Source: a bacterium
GTDB taxonomy: Bacteria > Verrucomicrobiota > Verrucomicrobiia > Limisphaerales > UBA8199
Reading direction: 5' to 3'
DNA length: 37,162 nt
Assembly: GCA_021784555.1 (NCBI GenBank)
Contig: JAJYHY010000039.1
Span: 1 to 37,162 of the forward strand
The notes below the pieces were generated by a model. It saw only the letters and a list, made by a program, of their open reading frames with translations, ran no database searches and had not been told where the DNA came from. The position numbers and the translations under genes are program-made. Shown in pieces: positions 17,000 to 25,019 of the stretch (its first letter is position 1; each line of letters opens with the position of its first letter).

Positions 17000-17929
17000 T
17001 CAGGGCGAGCGGGGCGCAACATTATCCCGGCGCCTCCGGGCCCGCCAGAGTCTTACCACTCCGACAAGCACCGCGGCGGCACCTGCCTGCACCAGTATCA
17101 GGACCAGGAGTATGGTGCGTGCCTCGGAGGGGCTGCGTGGTCTAGCAGACCTCGGCCCGCCGCTCACGCTGGCAATTGTCTGCTTGACAAGCTCTCTGAC
17201 GATCTGAGTCGTGTTCGTGGCGCGTACGATGGTATGTCCGCCGGGTACTGCGAACAACCCACTTCGGAAGGAGACGTTCGTCTGAATGTTGGAGTACCGG
17301 AACTCACTTACCACATGGCCATCTGCGTCGTAGCTGGACACCCTGCAAATGACGAAGCTATTCGGATCAATCCAGCGCTCCTGCCGCGTGATGACCGGTG
17401 CCGCGCCCTTTAGATGCATCAGCGTCGAGAGCTGCCGTTCCATCCGCAAAACCGGCTCCAGGAATGTTACGACGAGGACGAAGAACCGCCTCCCGCCGAG
17501 GGTGTCTCTGCGCACCTTGAGTCTGTAGTTCGCAGGGTCGCTGAGACGCGCACCTAGCGGCATCTGCTCCATGGTGGTCTGCCCTGGCATCTCCACGACT
17601 TGCTTTTGCCCTGGGAAGAACTGATACATTTTTCCACCCTCGATAATTGCGGTGAACTTGACCGTTACGGTGCCGCCCGCGCTTTCGCATACCGTATCGC
17701 GCCGCTGCCGTCTTCCGCGGCCCGGGCGTGAGTCGCCGTAGAGCACACCGTACGTCCTGGCACCAACGCCGATAGAGGGAAGCACTACCTCAAAGTTAGC
17801 CTTGTAACGCGGTAGATCCTCAAGGGGTATAGACGCCTTAAGGATCTCCTGTGCAGACTGGCCGAGGGCGAGCGGTGACGGGATCGTGCATAGGGCGCAC
17901 ATCAAAGCAAAAACGCAGTTTCTGTTCAT
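17000..17929 (-). CDS. Exported LolA/RseB-like protein with C-terminal membrane anchor
   Basis: 309 residues. A signal peptide (MNRNCVFALMCALCTIPSPLALGQS, cleavage after about residue 24) precedes an all-beta domain. Strands such as RYKANFEVVLPSIG, MYQFFPGQKQVVEMPG, LRMERQLSTLMHL, RQERWIDPNSFVICRVSSYD and VVSEFRYSNIQTNVSF resemble the LolA/RseB half-barrel (outer-membrane lipoprotein-sorting-like, here with FAVPGGHTIV). A transmembrane helix at about 274-295 is followed by a basic tail RLWRARRRRDN. It is the last gene of the RiPP operon, 30 bp after the permease. It may shuttle, sense or hold the exported peptide in the periplasm. The fold call is by pattern only. Confidence 0.6.
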   Translation of the reverse strand: MNRNCVFALMCALCTIPSPLALGQSAQEILKASIPLEDLPRYKANFEVVLPSIGVGARTYGVLYGDSRPGRGRRQRRDTVCESAGGTVTVKFTAIIEGGKMYQFFPGQKQVVEMPGQTTMEQMPLGARLSDPANYRLKVRRDTLGGRRFFVLVVTFLEPVLRMERQLSTLMHLKGAAPVITRQERWIDPNSFVICRVSSYDADGHVVSEFRYSNIQTNVSFRSGLFAVPGGHTIVRATNTTQIVRELVKQTIASVSGGPRSARPRSPSEARTILLVLILVQAGAAAVLVGVVRLWRARRRRDNVAPRSP

Positions 17930-17959
17930 ACCTCAATCCTCAAGATCGTCACCAAGTTA

Positions 17960-18688
17960 TCATCGGAGCCGAAGAATGCGAGCCGTCGCCACCCTGCCCA
18001 CAAGCAACCAGCAAACCAGGAGGGTGACGCCCAAGCCTAGGGCTAGAGAGCCCCCCGCGGCCAGCAGCGCGGACGGCCCTGGGCGCGACAGGGCGTAAAC
18101 ATAAAGTCCGACTGCCACCACGCCTGCCAGTAATGAGGCGACGAAGTGGCCAAACCTCATCACCCAGCAAAGAAACGAGCCCAGCGTGGCAATTGCCAGG
18201 GCGGCAAGCGGCGATATGACCGTGACCGTGAAGAGGTTGGTGAACGAGAAGACAACCGGCGAGCGAAGCATGTAAACCATTATTACGAGGTCGCCCTGGA
18301 CCACAAGCATGGCTGTCAGATAGCAAAAGAAAAGGACGACTAGCGTTCTGCCAAGCCACAGGAGGCCGGTACCCGCGCCGGTCGCAACTGCAGCCATGAG
18401 CGCGCCCGATGCCCGCTCCCTGGCGAGGCTCGTTGTAGAAAGTGTGTTGAGCACCCACGGCACGAGAATTGGTGGCACGAACGCCAATGACAGCGTGGGG
18501 TCCATCATGCCCAGCGTTGCCGGCCCGGCGCTGCTGCCCGTGACTAGCCCGCCTGAGTGCGTGTACCGGAACACGATTGAGAGTTGAACGAGCGACGACA
18601 TCACCGCCGCGGCCCCGATTTGACGCTTGCCTTCTCGGAGGACCAGGAGTGCCTCCTTCTTTATTACGGCTCGCAGGGCGGTTGTCAT
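17960..18688 (-). CDS. ABC-2-type permease subunit of RiPP operon
   Basis: 242 residues, about six transmembrane helices (approximate segments 28-40, 68-90, 108-130, 145-172, 185-202, 210-233). The N-terminus KKEALLVLREGKRQ and the central LARERASGALMAAVATG (the E-x-x-x-G cytoplasmic coupling helix of ABC-2 exporters) identify the fold. It starts 6 bp after the ATPase gene, so the two form one exporter. In this operon the cargo is most likely the modified Cys-rich peptide, but immunity or self-protection is an alternative role. No peptidase domain is present. Confidence 0.85.
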   Translation of the reverse strand: MTTALRAVIKKEALLVLREGKRQIGAAAVMSSLVQLSIVFRYTHSGGLVTGSSAGPATLGMMDPTLSLAFVPPILVPWVLNTLSTTSLARERASGALMAAVATGAGTGLLWLGRTLVVLFFCYLTAMLVVQGDLVIMVYMLRSPVVFSFTNLFTVTVISPLAALAIATLGSFLCWVMRFGHFVASLLAGVVAVGLYVYALSRPGPSALLAAGGSLALGLGVTLLVCWLLVGRVATARILRLR

Positions 18689-18694
18689 ATCGCG

Positions 18695-19630
18695 CTAGCG
18701 CCACCTGTCCTCCGTCAAGGAAAGGTAGATGTCTTCAAGCGTGGCAGATCTGCGCTCTACAGAATCGATTGACACCCGAGCCCTCAGAAGCCCCATTAGC
18801 AGGGCGTCGCAGCCGCCGTCTATCGATCCTAAATCGAAAGTCAGCGACCGCGCTTGCCTGGAGTACTTAGCCCCCCTCGCGATCGCGGGGAGTTCGGTTT
18901 CGGCGTAGTCCTTTGCCAGCCGGATGACAAGCAGTCCCCTACCCGCCAGCCGTTGTCTGAGCATTTCGAGGGTGCCCATGGCAATGATCTGACCTCGCGT
19001 GACGAGGGCAACGCGATCGCACACCCGCTCCACCTCGCCCAGATTGTGGGAGGTAACGAAAGCGGATGTGCCGCTCTCCCTCTGGTGTCGCGCCAACAGG
19101 TCGATCAGGGCGCGCCGGGATTCGAAGTCAAGGGCGTCGAAAGGCTCGTCCAGAACGACCAGAGTCGGGTCGTTCAGGAAGCATCGGGCCATGCTGAGCC
19201 GCTGCCTCATTCCCCTTGAAAAGGTCCGGATCGAAGCCCGCGCTCGGTCGGAGAGGCCCACAAGGTCCAGAACGTCACGGATGCGACCCTGACGCGCCGC
19301 ACCTTCGAGCCCGACCAATCCGCCGCAGTATTCCAGATATTCCTGCGGCGTCAGTGCCTCGCACAACCCGGGCTGGTGGAGCATTACGCCGACACGCCAG
19401 CCGCGATCACGCAGGGCGGTAGCGGGAGCGGTGCCAAAAACCGAGACCGCTCCCTGCGTTGCCTCATAAAAGCCAAGAGTCAAGCGCACCGCCGTGGTCT
19501 TGCCGCAGCCGTTCGGCCCAATGAAGCCCATGATCTCGCCGCGCCTGAGGCAGAAGCTGACTTCTCTGAGCCCCCTGGAGTGCCCAAATGCCTTCGTCAC
19601 GCCCTCGAACTCAACGACTACGCCGGACAT
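18695..19630 (-). CDS. ABC transporter ATP-binding protein of RiPP operon
   Basis: 311 residues. Walker A is GPNGCGKTT, Q-loop region VGVMLHQPGL, signature FSRGMRQRLSMAR (C-loop variant SRGMRQR), Walker B LVVLDEPFDALD, and switch His in FVTSHNLGEVERVCD. A roughly 80-residue C-terminal extension follows as in drug/bacteriocin-type exporters (DrrA/NatA-like). It overlaps the end of the second radical SAM gene by 13 bp and is followed by its permease after 6 bp, so it is co-transcribed with the maturases. Confidence 0.93.
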   Translation of the reverse strand: MSGVVVEFEGVTKAFGHSRGLREVSFCLRRGEIMGFIGPNGCGKTTAVRLTLGFYEATQGAVSVFGTAPATALRDRGWRVGVMLHQPGLCEALTPQEYLEYCGGLVGLEGAARQGRIRDVLDLVGLSDRARASIRTFSRGMRQRLSMARCFLNDPTLVVLDEPFDALDFESRRALIDLLARHQRESGTSAFVTSHNLGEVERVCDRVALVTRGQIIAMGTLEMLRQRLAGRGLLVIRLAKDYAETELPAIARGAKYSRQARSLTFDLGSIDGGCDALLMGLLRARVSIDSVERRSATLEDIYLSLTEDRWR

Positions 19631-20970
19631 AGCTCAAGACCGCGGTCGATTCCCAAAAGGTACAGAAACCCCTCGTGCTCAAGGCACTCCGGGGTGCCAT
19701 GCAGGTCTGCGCCGCTCATGACGGGGCAGTAAGCAGCGGACATCCTCGCGTCCTTAGCCGCGAACAGGTCCGCGGAAAGGCAGTCAAAGCAGACGGGCCC
19801 GAGCGGACACTCCCGGCACGACCCGGTCCGATCCTTGGACGCCTTCCAGAAGTCGTAGAGCCTATCATTCCTAAGCGCGTGCCCCAGGTCCCCGCCAACG
19901 ACCCGCCCACACTCGGCGTCGATGCCGGCACACGGGTGGAGCGATCCGTCCGTCGCAATCTCGAACCCGCCGTCGAGACATGCCCTGTGCCGCAGCCTAT
20001 GAAAAAAATCGTCGACGTCGCGCCACATGTGCAGCGGCCTCCTGCCCCCGTCTCTGCTCATCAGACGAAAGGGGCCGTCCTGGGGTAGCTGACGGATCTC
20101 GGCAAAACACGGGATCGCGCCCCATCGCCTCATTATCCACCGCAACGCGAACTGCGTGTCGGCAACCGCCTCGTCGGAAACCATCACGGTGACGGAAAAC
20201 GATAGCCCGGCCTGCCGCAGGGCGTCAAGCAGCATGCACTGAGCGAGAAAGACGTCGCCTGGCTGCGGCACGTATCGATCACGCCGCTCGCGAAAGCCGT
20301 GGAGCACCACATCGACCTGTACGTTGCCGAAGTCGTATAGGCCACGAATTTCGGCCACGCTACGCCCGGTACCGGGGCACGTTATGCCCACGCGGAGCCT
20401 CGGGTAAGCGGCCGCCGCACCAAGCACCTCGATCAAACGCTCCCACTCAAGCAGCGGATTTCCCCCACGGATCTGGAGCCGCCGGATCCCGAGAGCAGCC
20501 AACTGCCTGAGGAAGTCAGATGGGTTCCCTAGGCTTGCTGGCGGCACTGCCGTCCCCCCGCGCCGGACGCACGTTCTACACGCTTGTAGGGACGCCACGC
20601 CAGGCGCAACGGGACAAAAGCTGCAGTGGTGGTCGCAGCGGTCGGTAATCGTCCACGCGGCCACGGTGTACGAAGGCGGGGGCCCCAAACTCTCGAACGC
20701 CTCGAGCGGGGACCCAGCTAAAAGCTTGTCAACGTAAGTGCCTTCCGGGTGGTACCCCCCAAGCCCTAGCCGAACGAGCAGCCCGAGGAATCTCCGCGCC
20801 TCGGGGCGCTGCAGGTGGTCGGCCGGTGCCCCCGCTGTCTCACAACCGCGCAGGAGATCATGCGTCCGCTTGTCCAGGAGAAAGATCCGCCTGCCGAGTA
20901 TGTCGTAAAGCGCGGCACCCAGCGACCCCGCGCTGAGGTGACACTCCGGATTGAGCCGAAAATACCTCAT
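19618..20970 (-). CDS. Radical SAM/SPASM peptide maturase 2, N-terminal RRE-like region
   Basis: 450 residues. The radical SAM cluster motif is C112-DHH-C116-SF-C119 after WTITDR; SAM-binding GGNPLL follows (RLQIRGGNPLLEWE). The C-terminal SPASM cysteines are in HPCAGIDAEC, SCRECPLGPVCFDC and AAYCPV, which should hold auxiliary 4Fe-4S clusters. The first 95 residues (YFRLNPECHLSAGSLGAALYD, then RRIFLLDKRTHDLLRG) look like the small PqqD-like RiPP recognition element found at the N-terminus of many peptide maturases, so this enzyme may dock the precursor. It starts 9 bp after maturase 1. It is clearly different from maturase 1, implying a second, distinct modification. Confidence 0.9.
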   Translation of the reverse strand: MRYFRLNPECHLSAGSLGAALYDILGRRIFLLDKRTHDLLRGCETAGAPADHLQRPEARRFLGLLVRLGLGGYHPEGTYVDKLLAGSPLEAFESLGPPPSYTVAAWTITDRCDHHCSFCPVAPGVASLQACRTCVRRGGTAVPPASLGNPSDFLRQLAALGIRRLQIRGGNPLLEWERLIEVLGAAAAYPRLRVGITCPGTGRSVAEIRGLYDFGNVQVDVVLHGFRERRDRYVPQPGDVFLAQCMLLDALRQAGLSFSVTVMVSDEAVADTQFALRWIMRRWGAIPCFAEIRQLPQDGPFRLMSRDGGRRPLHMWRDVDDFFHRLRHRACLDGGFEIATDGSLHPCAGIDAECGRVVGGDLGHALRNDRLYDFWKASKDRTGSCRECPLGPVCFDCLSADLFAAKDARMSAAYCPVMSGADLHGTPECLEHEGFLYLLGIDRGLELCPA

Positions 20971-20979
20971 TCGCTCTAT

Positions 20980-22560
20980 TTATGACTGAAACAACCACCG
21001 TTCAGTCGCGACGTTGGCCGTTTGCGACCTGAACCGCTCTTGTGCATCAGGGCTCGACTCCATCAGCGAGACATAGTCCGCCAGATTCTTCCCAGCCTCT
21101 CGTACCGCGCCAGCGCAGTATCCAGACGGCGGCTTGACACCGCCGCAGACTTCTGACGCCGAAAAGCACATTCCGCACAGCCGTGTTATCGGACAGAGCG
21201 AACAGTTGCACAGAACTTCGCGCTGGTACTCGCGAATGAGCCGTGCGATCACCTCATAGTTGAGACCACCGTTCGTCAGGTCCCCGATCGGATAGGTACC
21301 ATTAACCCGCTCGCACATGTTGACGAGGCCGTCCGGGCTCACAGCCATCCTCAGACCGGGTATACAGCAGCCCGTGTATGGCAGGAACGGGCTCTTTGCG
21401 TCGTGGATTCGCGAGCGCAGGAACAACAGCATCATTGGTGCCGCAACCAGATTTCTCATGTAGCTTCCGACGCGGTCGCCAGCTATCTCGCGCCGCATAT
21501 ATTCGGCCTTCAGTGCGTGCAGCCGGCGGCTGAGAAGCTCATAGTCCTTCGGCTGAAACCGCCCATAATAGTTGGTGTTGTGGCTACCAACGGCGTTGAC
21601 GAAGGCGCTTCGCGGAATTGCGCTGGCGCCGTCGTCAAAGAACCGTGATATCGCTGCCACATCAGACAGCGGATCGTAGACAGAAAGGGACACAAGGCAT
21701 TCCCTCCAATAGTTGGGGTGCTCTCGCTTGATCCGAATCAGGTTCGCCTCGATGCGCCCGTAGCTACCCGTGAGCCCGTGGTCAACCCTGAGCCTATCGT
21801 GCTCTGGCTGGGGCCCGTCGATGCTCACAGCCACATGGACGCGGTGCTCCCTCAAGACCTCCACGTTCTCGGGCGTCAGCAGAAGCCCGTTCGTGTTCAG
21901 CACGGGGAAGAAGAGACCAGGTACCTGCGCTTCAGCGAACTCCAGAACGTGCTTGATCACCGCGATGTTCAGAAGCGGCTCGCCACCGTAGAAGCTGAGG
22001 CCGTACCGCTTCCTCGGATTACGCGCAACATGCTGACCCACCCCCTCCAGGAACCACTCAACAGCGCTGACCGCCTGGCTGGGCCTCATGGAGCGACCTG
22101 TAGGACCTCTGTGGTAATAGTACGAGCCGGAGGCGTACGTGCAGTACCGGCAGGACAAATTGCAGTTTTCCGTCACAATCAACACCAGCTCGCTACAGTT
22201 GGCCCAAACGAGAGATCGCATCTCACAGGCAGCCGGAGTCGCCAGGGCGGGATGTGGGGGCCGCGCGAAGGCGTGGAGATGGACCAGCCAGCGCTGGATT
22301 TGAGCTGCGCACGCGGTTGCCTCGGCGCTATCGGCGGTACCGAGGGCGCGGCGATGCGCCTCGCTGAGCGAGTCGCGCAGCTCCCGCCTCAACGTCGCCT
22401 CCTCGAGCGCACCCCAGGGGAGAATGGCCCCCGTCACGTCGTCATAGAGATACTCGTTCCCGCAATTCGACGCGAACTGAACCGTCACACGGTGCAGGGC
22501 CGGATGGGGATCCCCAGGTCCTTCGAACAGCGGCGCAGGTGTGTCAGAGCCGTCAGACAT
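20980..22560 (-). CDS. Radical SAM/SPASM peptide maturase 1
   Basis: 526 residues. An N-terminal region with NEYLYDDVTGAILPW resembles the leader-binding segment of thioether-forming maturases. The cluster motif is C133-NLS-C137-RY-C140, followed by the SAM-binding SFYGGEPLLN and later NTNGLLLTPENV and VSIDGP. The SPASM part includes YTGCCIPGLRMAVSPDG, NMCERVNGTYPIGDL, VLCNCSLCPITRLCGMC and EVCGGV, as in sactipeptide/ranthipeptide and SCIFF-type maturases. It is the first enzyme gene after the Cys-rich peptide (132-bp gap). Predicted chemistry is radical formation of thioether bridges from Cys sulfur to nearby backbone or side-chain carbons; product not established. Confidence 0.92.
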   Translation of the reverse strand: MSDGSDTPAPLFEGPGDPHPALHRVTVQFASNCGNEYLYDDVTGAILPWGALEEATLRRELRDSLSEAHRRALGTADSAEATACAAQIQRWLVHLHAFARPPHPALATPAACEMRSLVWANCSELVLIVTENCNLSCRYCTYASGSYYYHRGPTGRSMRPSQAVSAVEWFLEGVGQHVARNPRKRYGLSFYGGEPLLNIAVIKHVLEFAEAQVPGLFFPVLNTNGLLLTPENVEVLREHRVHVAVSIDGPQPEHDRLRVDHGLTGSYGRIEANLIRIKREHPNYWRECLVSLSVYDPLSDVAAISRFFDDGASAIPRSAFVNAVGSHNTNYYGRFQPKDYELLSRRLHALKAEYMRREIAGDRVGSYMRNLVAAPMMLLFLRSRIHDAKSPFLPYTGCCIPGLRMAVSPDGLVNMCERVNGTYPIGDLTNGGLNYEVIARLIREYQREVLCNCSLCPITRLCGMCFSASEVCGGVKPPSGYCAGAVREAGKNLADYVSLMESSPDAQERFRSQTANVATERWLFQS

Positions 22561-22692
22561 AGCGCAGAAGGTGCCCGTGGGCGGATGTGCTTGCGGCGGA
22601 CCGCCTGGGCCGGTACGACGGCCGATGCCGTCCCGCTAGCCGCATCAGCGCCCAGGCCATCGACCCAGCCCATGCCGAGCGTAACGCGCGCA
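22561..22692 (-). promoter_or_regulatory. GC-rich structured spacer between precursor and maturase genes
   Basis: 132 bp with several short inverted repeats: TAACG/CGTTA arms straddling the precursor stop (22682-22686 and 22696-22700), GGCGG-a-CCGCC at 22595-22605, and GCCC-gt-GGGC near 22573. No U-run follows. Such a structure after a precursor gene often lets the peptide be made in excess over the enzymes by partial termination or transcript protection; that is inferred. Confidence 0.4.
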
Positions 22693-23088
22693 TCACGTTA
22701 TGATCGGTTGCCCCTGGCCGAGCGACTGGCCATCCGTAGCGGCGACCGACAGCCCCCTCGCCGTTGATGTTGTTAGTGTGGTGGCCGTACTAACTGTGCC
22801 GGGAACGGCACCCGCCACGGCCGTGCCGCAGGTCGCACCGTAGCCGATGCCCAGGGCCAAGGAAACAGCCAGCGCGAAGCCCCCGCCAAGAAGGCAACCA
22901 GCCGCGCAGACTGCGGTACAGTCCACAGCACAGGCTGTGCCACACGGGACGCCGCAAGTACTCAGGCACAAGGCCGCGCAATAATACACACAACTCTGAC
23001 CGCAACTGCTCACACAACAGTTGCCGCAGTACGTCTGGCATGGAAAGTCGCACTGCGAGTCCATGGGCACAACCAAATCATCGACCAT
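22693..23088 (-). CDS. Cys-every-fourth-residue RiPP precursor peptide
   Basis: 131 residues from the ATG at 23088, chosen because GGAG lies 6 bp ahead; a TTG at 23100 is a weaker option. The leader is only 12 residues (MVDDLVVPMDSQ). Cysteines then occur at 13, 17, 21, 25, 29, 33, 37, 41, 45, 49, 53, 57, 61 and 65, a perfect CX3 register, plus Cys24 and an isolated Cys87. The X residues are mostly small (Gly, Ala, Ser, Val, Thr). Residues 66-100 are a Gly/Ala-rich hydrophobic segment (LLGGGFALAVSLALGIGYG) and 100-131 are Ser/Thr/Gly-rich. With two radical SAM/SPASM enzymes downstream it is best read as a thioether-type RiPP precursor. TIGRFAM/NCBI describe a CXXX-repeat peptide class; whether this belongs to it needs a profile search. 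Confidence 0.88.
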   Translation of the reverse strand: MVDDLVVPMDSQCDFPCQTYCGNCCVSSCGQSCVYYCAALCLSTCGVPCGTACAVDCTAVCAAGCLLGGGFALAVSLALGIGYGATCGTAVAGAVPGTVSTATTLTTSTARGLSVAATDGQSLGQGQPIIT

Positions 23089-24162
23089 AGCCGTCTCCAA
23101 TTCACACTTTCACGAACCACCGGGGATCGGGGCCATCCCGCCCGGTCTGAGGTTCGCGGCTTACTAACTGCATGCAATGTAAGCTATCTCGTGCTCCAAA
23201 CGCCACAATTCTCACGAACCATTTGCCGACACATGCGACCCTGTGGCGACATTCGTCCATCGCGGGGCCCTGCGGCACCGCCAGTGCCAAGCTCCGCCCG
23301 GATCGAGGACCACCTCCTGCGCGCGGCAGTGTGGTGCGCCGCGCTCCGTGGGCGTTGCTCCCCGTTCGTTGTCCATGTTGCGTTCCGCATGAGAATGTAG
23401 CGCGAGCGCGGCAAACGGTTCCCGGCGAAGCGCGAGGGCCGTATGCACGTCAGCTCACGGGAGCTAATTCCTTGACCTAGCGCGCAGGGAAGGCGCGTCG
23501 GTACCCGCGTTTGTGGCATCGTCAACGCCCCAGCTGCTCGGTAGCGGAGGCCCAGCGTCCCACGAGTGGCCGACCCCGGCGCTAAGCGGGATTCCGGGTC
23601 TCGGCAGGGACCAACGTGCAAGATTATTTAGGCCTCCAGAGGGCTCGACCCCCCAAAAGGCCAATCTGGGCGCCCAGACAGAAGCCGCGCAAGCGGGCCG
23701 AGACACCTGTCAAAATGGGCCAGAGACGGAGTGCCAGCGTTGGAGGAAGATCCTCGCAGCCGCTCGCGCCAGGCGTGCGGATAGTGGCTGCATGCTCTCT
23801 GGCCAATCTAACCCGCCGGCAGACTCCGGCAGACTGTCGCTGGACGCCCGCGCAGGAATGCGGTAGTTTTAAGAAATGCGCGATCATCAACCCAGAACTC
23901 GGCACGCGCGACCCCGATCCGCACCCGAGAAGCCCGTCGATTCCAGGAGCACATGGCTACCGTGTCCCCGCGCTTACGCACTCTGTGTGTCACGCCACAG
24001 CGTTCAGCCTTTTCCGACCGGCTATCACGGCGATGTGTTCCAGAGCAGGCCGAATGCCCCACTCAAGGTCCGGACCGGTGGCACGCCTTCCTCGGCACCG
24101 TGGGTATCCTTTGGAGTAGCGGTGTCCAGAGGCCATTTGGAACCGCGAGGATAACACAAGCT
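23089..24162. other. Gene-poor region upstream of RiPP operon
   Basis: About 1.07 kb. Open frames exist but none shows a family, membrane or signal pattern, and they overlap each other on both strands. The first 150 bp must hold the RiPP promoter on the minus strand: a weak sigma-70-like pair is TTGTGG near 23207 and TAGCTT near 23184 (read on the minus strand), with a TGCATGCA palindrome just downstream. The rest could be decayed genes or a mobile-element scar; I see no inverted terminal repeats. Confidence 0.4.
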
Positions 24163-24435
24163 ATGCGCCGACTGGCCATTATTCTCCTTTACGTCGTCGC
24201 GGGCGCGTGCGTCTTCGTTGAGGAAGTATTAGTCTTGCTTGCCCTTGGCCTCGTATCCGGTCCCGCGGGTCCGCATGCCTTGCCCATGCTGGCGTTTGGC
24301 GCCGCCGCGACTGCAGCCCAGTGTTCGGGGCTGGCCCTGCGCGGCTTTCGCAATTGGAGGCGAGACGTTGCAGCGGTCCTTCTGGGCGCTACAAGCATGA
24401 CGGTACTCCTCATTCTCGGCCCAGTAACCGCGTGA
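24163..24435 (+). CDS. Small membrane protein, unknown
   Basis: 90 residues from the ATG at 24163 (MRRLAIILLYVVAGACVFVE), the last start in a longer open frame and the one that opens a clean hydrophobic protein. Three likely transmembrane helices at about 3-22, 25-58 and 70-88, with a basic loop GFRNWRRD. GAGGA lies about 12 bp upstream, a wide spacing. It is divergent from the RiPP operon across the gene-poor region. I do not recognise the family; an immunity or accessory role for the RiPP system is only a positional guess. Confidence 0.5.
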   Translation: MRRLAIILLYVVAGACVFVEEVLVLLALGLVSGPAGPHALPMLAFGAAATAAQCSGLALRGFRNWRRDVAAVLLGATSMTVLLILGPVTA

Positions 24436-24680
24436 GATTCTCGCCCACTCGTCTGCGACATTCATAACGGCAGGTTCGCCACCTACTGACCGCGCCTCGG
24501 CGCCCGTTTCCGCTCGCGCCGTCGCCAGGTGCATCATGTCAGACGAGATGAATGGCTCAGAAACGTGCCGACATTCTGACCGTCCGCTGCGTCAGGGGCT
24601 CTGGAGTCACCCGCAGCCGGTTCCTCCGCCCCGGCGACCATCGGCATCAAGGATCGAGCGGCCCTGCGCCGCCCGAGCGG

Positions 24681-25004
24681 TTATTCGGGTCCCGTGAGTG
24701 AGCACGGCGGATGGCCCCAGTACCGCCTAAACGCGCGCGAGAAATGCGTCGCATGCGCGTAGCCCAGGTCGGCTGCGACGACCTTGACCATAGTGCCCTG
24801 CTGCAGCAACTCCTGCCCGCGCACTGCTCGCTGCTCGCCTAGCCAAGCCCGGAGCGGCTTGCCCGTCTCTCGGAGCACGCGTCGCTCGAGTGTCCGGACC
24901 GAGACGCGACAGGCGTCGGCCATTCCCTTACCAGACCACTTGGCCCGAGCGGCTAGTTCTCGCAGGCTGTGCTCTTGTTGCAGAAGGGTGTTCTTCATGT
25001 TCAT
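24681..25004 (-). CDS. Short AraC-type helix-turn-helix regulator
   Basis: 107 residues, essentially only the two-HTH AraC DNA-binding domain: GMADACRVSVRTLERRV (first HTH), KPLRAWLGEQRAVRGQELLQQG (linker), VKVVAADLGYAHATHFSRAFRRYWGHPP (second HTH). There is no ligand-binding domain, so activity may be set by abundance or a partner. Start Met1 or Met3. It lies 15 bp after the GtrA-like gene on the same strand, so it could be read from that transcript, but it is also the nearest transcription factor to the RiPP operon. Downstream 24436-24680 holds nothing recognisable. Confidence 0.85.
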   Translation of the reverse strand: MNMKNTLLQQEHSLRELAARAKWSGKGMADACRVSVRTLERRVLRETGKPLRAWLGEQRAVRGQELLQQGTMVKVVAADLGYAHATHFSRAFRRYWGHPPCSLTGPE

Positions 25005-25019
25005 AGGTGCTTCAGCGCG

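Noticed and set aside
21718-22767. 349-residue open frame on the plus strand
   Set aside because: Antisense to maturase 1 with its intact radical SAM and SPASM motifs.
22894-23052. Ferredoxin or metallothionein reading of the Cys-rich peptide
   Set aside because: No CX2CX2CX3CP motif; the even CX3 register and neighbouring maturases favour a RiPP precursor.
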